In this document: positions 1 through 9,136 of the stretch, in pieces
Layout of the letters: the number at the start of each line of letters is the position of its first letter
How positions within the stretch are numbered: the first letter of the stretch is position 1
Assembly (NCBI GenBank): GCA_009363875.1
Contig: CM018695.1
Location: 69,183,313 to 69,247,312 of the forward strand
DNA: 64,000 nt
From: Mikania micrantha
Taxonomy: Eukaryota > Streptophyta > Magnoliopsida > Asterales > Asteraceae
Reading direction: 5' to 3'
The notes under the pieces: model-generated
The model's input: only the letters and a program-made list of their open reading frames with translations
Databases searched by the model: none
Told to the model about the DNA's origin: nothing
Made by a program: the position numbers and the translations under genes

Positions 1-3000
1 CAAATAGCATCATGGTTATGCGCCGTTCTGGGTAATTTAGTGATGAAATCCATGGAAATTTGTTCCCATTTCCACATAGGGATTTCTGGTTGTTGCAATA
101 GTCCAGATGGTCTTTGATGTTCTGCCTTAACCTTAAGGCACGTTAAGCATTTATTCACATATTCTGCTATTTGTTTCTTCATACCAGGCCACCAGTAGAA
201 GTCTTTGAGATCTTTATACATCTTGTCAGTACCTGGATGAATAGAATATTTGGATTTGTGAGCTTCGTCCAAGATAATTGGTCTGATATTACCAAGTACT
301 GGGATCCATGCTCGGTTTTTGAAATATAATATTCCATCCGTTTTGGTTTCAAGTTGTTTATCTAACCCTCGTAATTTCTCAACGGTGTAATTTGTTGTTT
401 GCAAGGCCTGCCGTTGAGTTTCACGTATTTGAGGGTTTAGACTAGTTTGAATCGTCATTTCCAGCGCTTTCACACGTATGGGTTTGACTCTCTCTTTGCG
501 ACTTAAAGCATCGGCTACAACATTTGCTTTACCTGGGTGGTAACGGATTTCGCAGTCATAGTCGTTCAGAAGTTCCACCCATCGCCTTTGTCGCATATTT
601 AGCATTTTCTGATCTAGAATGTGTTGAAGACTTTTGTGATCTGTATAGACCGTACACTTCGTCCCGTACAAGTAATGTCTCCATATCTTGAGTGCAAACA
701 CTACTGCACCAAGTTCTAGATCATGAGTGGTGTAATTCTTCTCGTGTACTTTTAGCTGCCGAGAAGCATAGGCAATCACCTTGTTGTTCTGCATCAGCAC
801 ACACCCGAGTCCTTGACGTGAGGCATCACAGAAGACTATGAAATTCTCTGTGCCTTCTGGTAGTGCCAGAATAGGTGCATTGCAGAGTTTATGCTTCAAC
901 AGTTGAAATGCCTCCTCCTGTTGAGAGTCCCATATGAACTTTTGATCTTTCTGGGTTAGAGTAGTTAAAGGCAAGGCTATCTTTGAAAAGTTCTTGATGA
1001 ATCTTCTGTAATAGCCCGCTAACCCTAAGAATTGACGAATCTCTGTTGGGGTTTTCGGTGTCTCCCATTGCTTTACCGCTTCAATCTTGCTGGGATCCAC
1101 TTGTATACCATTTTCATTTACTACATGCCCAAGAAACTGGACTTCCCGTAACCAGAACTCACATTTGGAAAATTTGGCATAAAGTTTCTCATGTGCTAAA
1201 AGTTCCAAGATCAGTTTTAAGTGTTGCACATGTTCTTGTTGACTGCGGGAGTAAATGAGAATGTCATCAATAAAAACAATCACGAATTTATCCAAGTAAG
1301 GTCTACACACACGATTCATCAGATCCATAAACACTGCAGGCGCATTAGTCAGCCCGAAGGGCATTACTAAAAACTCATAATGCCCGTATCGAGTTCGAAA
1401 AGCTGTTTTAGAAACATCATCATCATGGATTCGTAGTTGATGATATCCAGATCTGAGATCGATTTTTGAAAAATAGATAGCACCTTGCAATTGATCGAAT
1501 AGATCATCTATACGGGGTAGTGGATAACGATTTTTGATTGTCAATTTATTGAGTTCCCGATAGTCGATACACATCCTGAGAGTACCGTCCTTCTTTTTCA
1601 CAAAAAGGATAGGTGCGCCCCAAGGTGAGTAACTCGGTCTAATGAAACCTTTGTCTAAAAGTTCCTGTAATTGACTCGATAGTTCTTGCATTTCCGATGG
1701 AGCCAATCGGTAAGGAGCTTTAGCTATAGGTGCTGCTCCTGGTACTAAGTCAATACGAAACTCAACTTGTCTCACTGGGGGTAATCCTGATATATCGTCA
1801 GGAAAAACTTCAGGATATTCTCGAACTACAGGAATGTCTTCAATACGTTTTTGATGTGGTTTGTTTTCAGTCACGTAAGCTAAAAAGGCTTGACAGCCCT
1901 TTCTTAAGCACTTTCGAGCTTGCATACATGATATGATACTCAGTTTCCTGCCAGCCCTTTCACCTTGTATCATAAGTGTATCACCATTTGGTAATGAAAT
2001 ACGAATCATCTTATTTTGACATATGACTTCCACTCGATTTTCTGAAAGCCAGTCCATACCAATAACAACATCAAAGCTTCCCAATTCAATAGGAAGAAGA
2101 TCAATATTAAAAAGATGATCGTTTAGATTCAATAAACACCCTTGAATCACATTGTTAGTCATAATTGACTTGCCATTAGCAAGTTCAATGATGTAAGGGT
2201 TTGTTAGGTTATCAACGGCCAATCCGAGTAGTGAAGCAAAATCAGAGGAAACAAAACTTTTGTCCGCTCCGGTGTCAAAAAGAACAGATACATAGTGATT
2301 GTTAAGAAGAAACGTACCGGTAACGGTGTTGTTATCACGTCGAGCCTCTTCCGCCCCTATCTGGAAGGCTCTTCCTCTTGCTTCATTGCCCTGGTTGGTG
2401 TTGTTGGTAGGGCAGTTTTTCATGAAGTGATCCGGGCTTCCACATCTGAAGCACGACCGGTTGATTTGTTGTGGTTGTTGTTGTTGAGTTCCTTGGTTTG
2501 ATCGGCGAACAGGGAGATTGCAATATTTGGAGAAATGCCCGACCTTGTTACAATTGTTACAAACAGGGCAGGGTCCCACATGATGAAATGGGCACTTAAG
2601 ACATTTAGGTGCTTGCCCTACATAGGCTTTTCTCTCCAAAGTTGTGGCAATGTATCCCTTTGCCATTTGCACATTCCGGCTGGGTTCCACCGGAGCCCCT
2701 GGTTTGCCTTTCCCAACCCATTTTCGTTTCACCCCTTTAACAGTGCTGGGGGTAGTGGTTGCCAGACTGCTGCTTGACTCACCTTTCACTGTCAATGTAC
2801 CACTTCTTACTGCAACATCGGTAAGCCTGGTGGTTAAGGTGATAGCATGTTTCAAAGTACGTGGTTCAGCTGCCGTGACCATTCCCTTGATTTGAGGTAC
2901 CAGACCTTTGATATATTTTTCTATCAAAGCCTGCTCAGTTGGAAACATGTTTGGCAGCAGACATGTTAATTCGTGAAATCGATCGGTATATTTCAAACAA

Positions 3001-3607
3001 TCAGCACCGATCATAGAATGGTTCCAAAATTCCTCTTGGAGCTTTTGGATTTCAGTGATGGGACAATATTCTGACAGAATCAAAGTTTTAAACTCGTCCC
3101 AAGTCATAGCATCCACAACAGCCGTGGTCAAGGTTTTTGCCTGGGTATTCCACCAGGTCAATGCTGAGTCTGTCAGTGAACAAGCTGCATAAGACACTTT
3201 GTGTTCAGCCAAACACTGGCTGATCTTGAGCTTAGTCTCCATGCTCTCAATCCATTTCAAAAGTCCTGACGCTCCTTCCTTCCCCGTAAAAGTAGGGGGA
3301 TTGCAAGAAGCGAAGTACTTATAAGTGCATCCTCGTTGTGGAGGATCCGGATTGATTGTGTTGGTACTAGTCGTATGGCGGGTTTCAACATGTCCGCCTG
3401 TAGCATTTGCTCCGTATGGACTCTACCCGAGCCAGGAGCACGATTTGTTTGATATTGGGCCAACATGCCCGTAAGAACAGCGGATAATTGGTCACCTGCT
3501 ATACGAGCAACGTCCGCTTCATTTAGACTAGGTCCATTCACAGGTGGATCCTGAATGGATTCTTGAGTTTGAGGATTTTTAGCAGAACGACCTCTTCTAG
3601 GGGCCAT
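1..3607 (-). pseudogene. Gag-Pol polyprotein of family B, partial at the left edge, gag frameshifted
   Basis: Gag starts at the MAPRRGRS methionine (3607), chosen because family C has a matching MAPKRGRP start; an upstream in-frame ATG lies at 3652. Compared with family C, one base is missing near 3405, which throws gag into a wrong frame that stops at 3257. From about 3400 leftwards I read the correct frame without meeting a stop, over 1,100 codons to the window edge. In order I see the gag core, a Cys-His segment (CLKCPFHHVGPC), two CCHC zinc knuckles (CNNCNKVGHFSKYC, CFRCGSPDHFMKNC), an aspartic protease with intact DTG (VLFDTGADKSF), reverse transcriptase with FIDDIL, RNase H, and the integrase zinc-binding region plus the first catalytic segment (MDFITKLP). 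It would make the virus-like particle and the enzymes for reverse transcription and integration. The missing gag base could be a real lesion or a sequencing error. Confidence 0.85.
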
Positions 3608-3765
3608 AGTCTGATCACACACAGATAAAGTAAAGTCAGAACAAGAATCCATAGTCGTGATAAAGACAAATGTTGTATAACTACTTCGAGTTTTTCACAG
3701 TTATATTGTACACCACTAAGTCATGTTCATAGTTGCAGTTATATAGTACGTCTGTTTGTCTTGCC

Positions 3766-4110
3766 AAGCGTATACTAGTATCATTTTATAGTCTACCAAA
3801 ATGACACCGATTTAGACATGTTACTACACTGATATGTACTAGTATTACATTATTTCACTATAATGTAGTACCGATATTAATATATTTCTACACGTGTTTG
3901 TTATGTACTAGTATTACATTATTTCACTATAATGTAACACCGATATTGATATGACCCTATCACAAATTTTGTTACGTACTAGTATTACATTACTTCACCG
4001 CAATGTAACACCGATATTGTTATGACTCCACATGAGTCTTGTTATGTACTAGTATTACATTACTTCACCGCAATGTAACACCGATATTGTTATGTTTTCG
4101 CACAAGTTTT
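3766..4110 (-). repeat. Tandem array of about 70-bp hairpin-forming units between the extra ORF and gag (family B)
   Basis: GTACTAGTATTACATTA-type units start near 3836, 3905, 3976 and 4046 (spacing 69-71 bp), with a degenerate unit from about 3766. Each unit holds an inverted repeat, TTACATT facing AATGTAA, separated by about 12 bases. The last two units are nearly identical and the outer ones have diverged. Family C has an unrelated but similarly built array at the equivalent place (48740-49140). Confidence 0.85.
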
Positions 4111-4344
4111 CTTTTTATATGACTTGAAAAGTTAGCACCGGCTATAATGTAAAGACACAATGTTGCACATACAATGTTAAAAGAAAACTTTTATTATAAC
4201 TGTCACAGTTGTACATTAGGATTAGTACATATACAAGAAAATATCCTAATGCAGTTGTACCCACTATTACAACCTAACCGTCCGAGGCCTATTTTACAAG
4301 TCAAAACTTCCTCGGAGTAGTACAGTCCAGCCTATTCGATTCCT

Positions 4345-5007
4345 TTACCGTAGTAAATACAGTAAACATGTGATAATGATGGCCACCACTGCCATCACTA
4401 TTGCTGCGTCCAACAGTCGTAGCTCCATCCTCATATTGCCTAACCCTACCATCCATCCCCTAACTCTCTCTACCCCACTCCTACACATACCACCCAAAGT
4501 CCACTGAAGTCTACCCTCAATCACCTCCCTCCATGCCCTGGCACCTGCCTCCAGGACAGCAACATGTTCAGCTAAACTCTCATAGGCCGTGCGAGTTTCC
4601 CACAGAGTGTCACGTGTTTCCTGCAATGAAACACGCGATAACTGAAGATCCAATGTAACCCGTTGCAGCTGAACTCTCATCTCAGCCTGCTGAGATGACT
4701 CGCCTTCCTCATGTATGGAATGAGGTACATCCCGAGGTGCTAGTGGTCCTCTCGGAACAGGACCTGTCGAGATGCGGGCTCGTCCCCGCCTTCCTCCAAA
4801 CCCTGTAAATACTGGTACTTGCTGTGGTGGTGTAGGGCTTTGTGCCCTCCCGATAGCTGGTGAGTCAGCATCTAACAGATGCTGAGGTATAGGTGGTGTA
4901 GGTGGTATTGATGGTAAAGTCTGGTGGGACATTTGAGATGACGGCACTGTCTGTGTTGATCCTGAACTTGTTTCCGTGCCAAATGAATCACTTTCTGAGT
5001 CTGACAT
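4345..5007 (-). CDS. Extra ORF upstream of gag: coiled-coil, tail-anchored protein of unknown function
   Basis: This 220-residue ORF lies between the primer binding site and gag. I do not recognise a named family. The N-terminal 100 residues are rich in Ser, Pro and Gln (low complexity), then a basic GRRGRAR patch. Next comes EEGESSQQAEMRVQLQ leading into a predicted coiled coil of about 50 residues, and the protein ends in a hydrophobic stretch (AAIVMAVVAIIITCLLYLLR), which looks like a C-terminal membrane anchor. Family C encodes a homologue with the same layout and the same ending (CLSYFLR). I took the ATG at 5007 because it matches the family-C start (TAM in both); a longer reading starts at 5025. 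Family A has no such ORF. Additional ORFs upstream of gag are known in Ogre/Tat elements, but I see no similarity to claim. Confidence 0.7.
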   Translation of the reverse strand: MSDSESDSFGTETSSGSTQTVPSSQMSHQTLPSIPPTPPIPQHLLDADSPAIGRAQSPTPPQQVPVFTGFGGRRGRARISTGPVPRGPLAPRDVPHSIHEEGESSQQAEMRVQLQRVTLDLQLSRVSLQETRDTLWETRTAYESLAEHVAVLEAGARAWREVIEGRLQWTLGGMCRSGVERVRGWMVGLGNMRMELRLLDAAIVMAVVAIIITCLLYLLR

Positions 5008-5175
5008 TGCTGTATCGACACACAAGTTCGTATTAGTAACATAAAATAAATAAATAACAACAACATTTATTTGAGTGTTTATATTTGTTAACTATGTTCG
5101 GTGCTCTCAGTGTAACTATTCGAGCCTATGGTTATAATCTAGGTTTCTAAGTCCGCCTAAATTCTATAACCTGTG

Positions 5176-5187
5176 GCTCTGATACCA
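5176..5187 (-). other. Primer binding site for initiator tRNA-Met (family B)
   Basis: On the minus strand this reads TGGTATCAGAGC, complementary to the 3' end of plant initiator tRNA-Met. It lies 3 bases inside the LTR end at 5191. Confidence 0.92.
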
Positions 5188-5455
5188 CCCTGTCACACCC
5201 CCACCTCCGCGTCACCAGACGACGTCATTTTTAAAGGTAGCGGAAGCATAGCAGCGAAGTCTCGAAGGTGAGGGGTGACTTACTTGATCCGGTATCATAA
5301 CACACATAGTTAAGAAAAGCACTAATTACAAATCACGACAAATATTTATTACATGTCCTGAATATCCGTTCACAACTTAAGTTCCTTCTATTACATCCCA
5401 AGTCCTAATTACATGGTGCGTGCACAGTTGTTTCCTCACCGTTGGTACTGATTAC

Positions 5456-5968
5456 CTGTAAAAGATTTAAAGTTTAAAAATATCAGTATAAAACTGGTGA
5501 GTTCATAAATAAGACTCGATACAATATGATATGATAGTAAAGTCAATGGTACACATTAACATAAGTGAATAATCATGTGACCCGTATCCAGATCCTTTCT
5601 GACAGTCCAGTCTAGAAAATAACCGAAGTTAAACTCCGTGCCTCTAACTCAATGTCTCACTACATCAAGTCGATACCAAGAATGGTGACAAGCATTCACA
5701 CAAGGGTAGACGCTATCTATCCATGAATGGGGTTGTCAGCCCGATAGTACTATCTTTGTCCACACATTCGGCCCCACATGGGTTAACCAGATACAGTTGG
5801 TTTTGAGGACTTTTGTTGTACACAGAAAATAGTCATAATCCCATGACACCCACATGCAAGCCGGTATTGCAATTGTTACTAAACATATCACACGTTTGAT
5901 AAAGATTTCATAATAGTCACCCCGATGTTAAGAAAACAGTAAAAGAAAAGGGGTTGTATGAAACTCAC
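5456..5968 (-). other. Predicted intron inside the family-B LTR
   Basis: Minus-strand donor CAG/GTGAGTTT begins at 5968 and the acceptor AATCTTTTACAG/G ends at 5456 (513 nt). The donor GGTGAGTTTCATA can pair with TATGAACTCACC (minus strand, 5507-5496), leaving one bulged T. A small hairpin CAGT-TTTAT-ACTG follows. The same arrangement occurs in families A and C. Splicing itself is inferred. Confidence 0.55.
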
Positions 5969-6970
5969 CTGAAGTTTATGAAAAGATAAAATCACACGAA
6001 CGGTGGCTAAAAATGCTAATCTGCATTAGTTTATTTATAATTAATTATTTGTGTTTTAACTTGCTGATTAGATCTGTTTGAACGTTCAATGTCACCGACA
6101 TTGTAATGAAAAGTCATCGAACTAACATTAGATGTTTAATTAATTATTTAGTCTAATATCATACAATGTACTATAATGTAGGTACCTATACCCGTTTAGA
6201 TACCTTGTGTTAAGTTGATGACTCATTGAATTAGCCGGGATAATCTCCGACTAATTAGTTAGGTAATGCTGTTGATTATATTACTTAAATAGTCCCTAGA
6301 TGAAATCTCGGCTTAGGAATGATTAATTCTTGTCACTAATTATCCATGTATCACAAAACATAACAATATGACATTTGAATAGGTTAAACAATCATGTTTA
6401 ACATATTAATCCGACTGTTATCATAAAACCAGACAGTTATTCCAATTGGTAGGGTAATAACTGTGATTAGTTTGAAACACTTGGGATTAACCTTGCATTT
6501 CAAAGATTAACCAAAATAATCACTTACATTGTCATAATCCAATGGTTTAAACCATTAGAAGTATTGTTATGGTTTAGTGAAAACCGGGCATTATAACGGA
6601 TCAAAACAGGCATTTACCCGTTAACAAGACAAGTTATCCGTCAAAAATCATTCCTAGCTATCATCTAAGCAATAATCAACAACCCTAACTATATCATTAC
6701 GTTCAAAAACACGATCTAATCAATGAAGATCAAGTCAGAAGGTTAAAAAGGATAGTTACCCAAATCAGACGATTCTACGGACAAAATCACGATCAGGACG
6801 TGTATACACGTTCACCGGTTCGAGCTGGACGTTCTGGTGGTGTCAAATATGAGTTTTGGTGGGAGATTGGTCAAGATCTTGAGTTAAAGAGGTTTAAAGT
6901 CGAGAGGAAAGAAAAATAAAATTTTCTGCATGCTTCTGCGATTTAACAACCTGGTTCAGCAGACCGACCT

Positions 6971-7100
6971 ACTCGTCGCGTATCGCGACGAGTGGCCCAC
7001 ATGTCGTCGCGTACCGCGAGGGATTCCGGATAAGATTTGATATCGTGACTTGTCGCGTACCGCGACAAGACTCCAAGGAGTCGTCGCGTACCGCGAGGAA
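6971..7100 (-). repeat. Cluster of GC-rich palindromes with GTA/ATA triloops in the family-B LTR
   Basis: Four related dyads lie in 130 bp. Two are near-perfect: CTCGTCGCGATACGCGACGAG is described by its half CTCGTCGCG (about 6971-6991), and TTGTCGCGGTACGCGACAA lies about 7051-7069. Two are one-sided versions ending CGAGG. Families A and C have other GC-rich palindromes at the same relative place. Confidence 0.75.
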
Positions 7101-7317
7101 TCCAATTTCAAGATTTTTCTTCGTTTCGCGATTCCGGACAATCCGTAACTCGGTTTCACGCACGGTTTTCTCCCATGTTCCCAATTTCTCGCACACTTTA
7201 AACCTGTAATGATTAAAATCATCAATTTAACACAGATTCCTAGAACGACCAAACGTGCTCGTGTTATTGATGACGTAATGTTTACCTGCAATTGTCACAG
7301 TCTCCTCCTGTTACAGA

Positions 7318-7336
7318 AATTTCGTCCCGAAATTTG
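7318..7336 (-). other. Conserved hairpin upstream of the polypurine tract (family B)
   Basis: AAATTTCG and CGAAATTT form a perfect 8-bp stem around a 3-base loop, between the pol stop and the purine tract. The counterparts in A (13703-13722) and C (54268-54286) keep the structure. Confidence 0.8.
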
Positions 7337-7360
7337 CTTTAACTCCTACAGTTTGATCGC

Positions 7361-7470
7361 CTATGTAAACAAATGAGGATACTTCTGTTTCATGCGGTCT
7401 TCACGTTCCCAAGTGTACTCTGGCCCTCGTTTAGAATTCCATTTGACTTTTACAATTGGTATTCGACTTC
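7361..7470 (-). pseudogene. C-terminal chromodomain-like tail of a second family-B Pol, truncated
   Basis: The minus-strand reading from about 7470 gives IPIVKVKWNS, GPEYTWERED and KYPHLFT followed by TAG at 7363-7361. This matches the end of family-C Pol (KVRWNSQHGPEYTWERED). It is the last part of the polyprotein of a neighbouring copy; everything upstream was lost at the 7470/7471 junction with the family-A LTR. Confidence 0.85.
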
Positions 7471-7770
7471 GTTTGTGATAACTGTCAGATTAGTATGTTA
7501 AACATGGTTATTAAACCTATTCTAAGACTACATTGTGATATTTCATGATATCTGGGTAATCAATGATAAGGATTTATCATTTCTAAGCCATTAATCTACT
7601 TAGGAACTGTTTTAGCATTATAATCAACAACATTAACTATTTGATGACTTTCAATGCAATGTCCTTGACATTGAACGTTCAGAAAGATCTAATCAGTAGG
7701 TTAAAACATAAATAACTTATTAAGTGTAAACTGATGCAGAATTATACTGTTAGTACCAGTTTACGAGAGA

Positions 7771-8405
7771 TCTTGCTACAGCAAGACAACAGGTGAGTTC
7801 TTATAGCCCTGTTTTAAATGTTTTATCATTTTGGGCTGATATGCATGTGATAAAGTTATTTTATGTAAATGATTGCTTTACCTGACTACGGTCAGATAAA
7901 AGAATGTTTATAGGTAAAGAATGATTTAAAGTAAATGATTTTAAGAATCTCAGTTGAGATATAAAGAATGTTTAAAGTCTCAACTGCGGTTGAGAACGAA
8001 ATGATTTTCTAAAGGACTCAATTGAGGTTGAGTAGGAAATGAGGTTTTGCTGGCTGCGGTTGGGCAAAACTTGAACACTACGGTGAAAGGAGCCGTTTAT
8101 GATTATGATGGTTTAAATGATTTAAACCATGTTATGATGTATGTTAAGAAGTCTTGTACCGGTATGAGCCGTCAATTTCGGTTGATGGTTAAAGAGTCCT
8201 GTGGAAACATAGGCCTGCCGACTGTGTGTCGCCAGTTCAGTTAAAGAAATCTTAGGCATGCTTGAGTTATCAGCTGCGCGTTGATAGTGTTAAAGAAATC
8301 TTATACATGTATGAGTTATCAGCTACGAGTTGATAGTTTAAGAGCATTGTGCTGCACAAACCTGTTTGACTTCAGGGTTAGCAGTTGACGGTGAAGTTCC
8401 TTCAC
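7771..8405 (+). repeat. Array of about 15 consecutive short hairpins in the family-A LTR
   Basis: Inverted repeats lie almost end to end at 7771-7786 (TCTTGC/GCAAGA), 7882-7895 (CTGAC-TACG-GTCAG), 7947-7960, 7978-7995 (TCTCAAC-TGCG-GTTGAGA), 8016-8033, 8044-8070, 8108-8130 (10-bp stem), 8169-8188 (TTCG loop), 8198-8213 (GAAA loop), 8251-8266, 8268-8286, 8300-8315, 8317-8335, 8347-8359 and 8391-8405 (GTGAAG-TTC-CTTCAC). The same array is in the LTRs at 13742 and 20882 and in the solo LTR at 31019. 8241-8290 and 8290-8340 are a diverged direct repeat of about 50 bp. Confidence 0.8.
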
Positions 8406-8571
8406 TGTATGAATGATGTTATGATGATATGTATGTTATGTAATTATGTTACAATGATATGTATGTTATGAAATTATGATATGAGAACAGGTTTGTTATG
8501 TATAAGGATTTTCTAAGAAATGAATTTAGAACTCACCAGCATAAAGCTGACTTGTTTTACATGCATATCAG
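7793..8571 (+). other. Predicted intron inside the family-A LTR (copy 1; copies 2 and 3 at 14933-15711 and 22074-22851)
   Basis: The donor ACAG/GTGAGTTC and the acceptor ATGCATATCAG/G enclose 779 nt that contain the hairpin array. GGTGAGTTCT (7792-7801) is perfectly complementary to AGAACTCACC (8528-8537), and hairpin CAGC-ATAAA-GCTG follows at 8537-8549. A second donor-like site, GATCAG/GTAACG, lies further upstream in full-length copies (about 14278). The role is inferred from conservation; no transcript is available. Confidence 0.55.
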
Positions 8572-8808
8572 GTTGAATAGTTGGGAAAGGAGACCAGAAG
8601 GGCTCATGGCATACGTTGAAGACTACTCCTGGCATAGAATGGCTATGTTATAAACCTAATAAAAATATGAGCTATGTATTAATGTTTGTTTAGGTTTGTA
8701 TAATATTATATGTAATCGCCTTAAATTCCGCTGCTATGGTAATGTAAATATGTTTTAAAGAGTATGGGTTTGATGTTTGCCAACTGAGGGGCTGAGGGCC
8801 TCTCAAGT

Positions 8809-8820
8809 TGGTATCAGAGC
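8809..8820 (+). other. Primer binding site, initiator tRNA-Met (family A, copy 1)
   Basis: TGGTATCAGAGC, 3 bases after the LTR end. It primes minus-strand DNA synthesis. Confidence 0.95.
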
Positions 8821-9136
8821 CATAGTTTGAGAGATCCGGTCATCCCTAATGACTGGACTTAAACTGAAAAATGGGACAGAATGATAAGAATGCCAGTCAA
8901 GGGTAGTTTGATGCCATGAGCTGAATGTTATGTATGAGTTAAGACATAGATGTAAGGTTAGAAAGGTAGTTAGAGTCATGCACGTTGGGGTGACGGGATG
9001 GGAAACGTTTAGAGCCTATGAGTTAGGTAAATGGTTAATAACACCTGATCAACGTCATTAACGATTTACAAAGCTTATTTCGTGCTAAACTGATCCTGTA
9101 CTGATTCTCCAATTGTTGCATCCTGTAGGTAGTTAA

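Larger units (their letters stand above)
5191..7299 (-). repeat. LTR of family B (2109 bp)
   Basis: Minus-strand ends are TGTGACAATT...GTGTGACA, i.e. TG...CA. It is bordered by the PBS on one side and a purine tract (CAGGAGGAGAC) on the other. It contains a block of GC-rich palindromes (6971-7100) and a predicted intron (5456-5968). The start region resembles the family-C LTR. Confidence 0.9.
1..7470 (-). mobile_element. Ty3/gypsy (Tekay-like) LTR retrotransposon, family B, partial, in a head-to-tail arrangement
   Basis: Read on the minus strand, the order is: chromodomain tail of one copy (7470-7361), polypurine tract, LTR (7299-5191), primer binding site, extra ORF, repeat array, then gag and pol running off the left edge. 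A single LTR therefore has internal sequence on both sides, as expected after unequal recombination between LTRs of tandem copies. The domain order (protease, RT, RNase H, integrase) and the chromodomain-like end of pol place it in the chromovirus branch; Tekay/Del is my best guess. The upstream copy is cut at 7470, where it meets the family-A array. Pol appears open over the whole visible part, but gag carries a frameshift near 3405. Confidence 0.9.
7471..8805 (+). repeat. First LTR of the family-A array, 5'-truncated (1335 bp)
   Basis: It matches positions 14611-15945 of the central LTR. It starts abruptly at GTTTGTGATAAC, directly against the family-B chromodomain fragment, and ends in CTCTCA followed by AGT and the PBS. 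It contains the hairpin array (7771-8405) and a predicted intron (7793-8571). Confidence 0.95.

Noticed and set aside
8047..8244. A 65-codon frame (LAAVGQNLNTTVKG...) present in all family-A LTRs, including the solo LTR at 31622-31819
   Set aside because: It has no ATG start, the DNA itself is nearly identical between copies, and one copy (22328) has a frameshift. It overlaps the hairpin array, so nucleotide structure is the better explanation.
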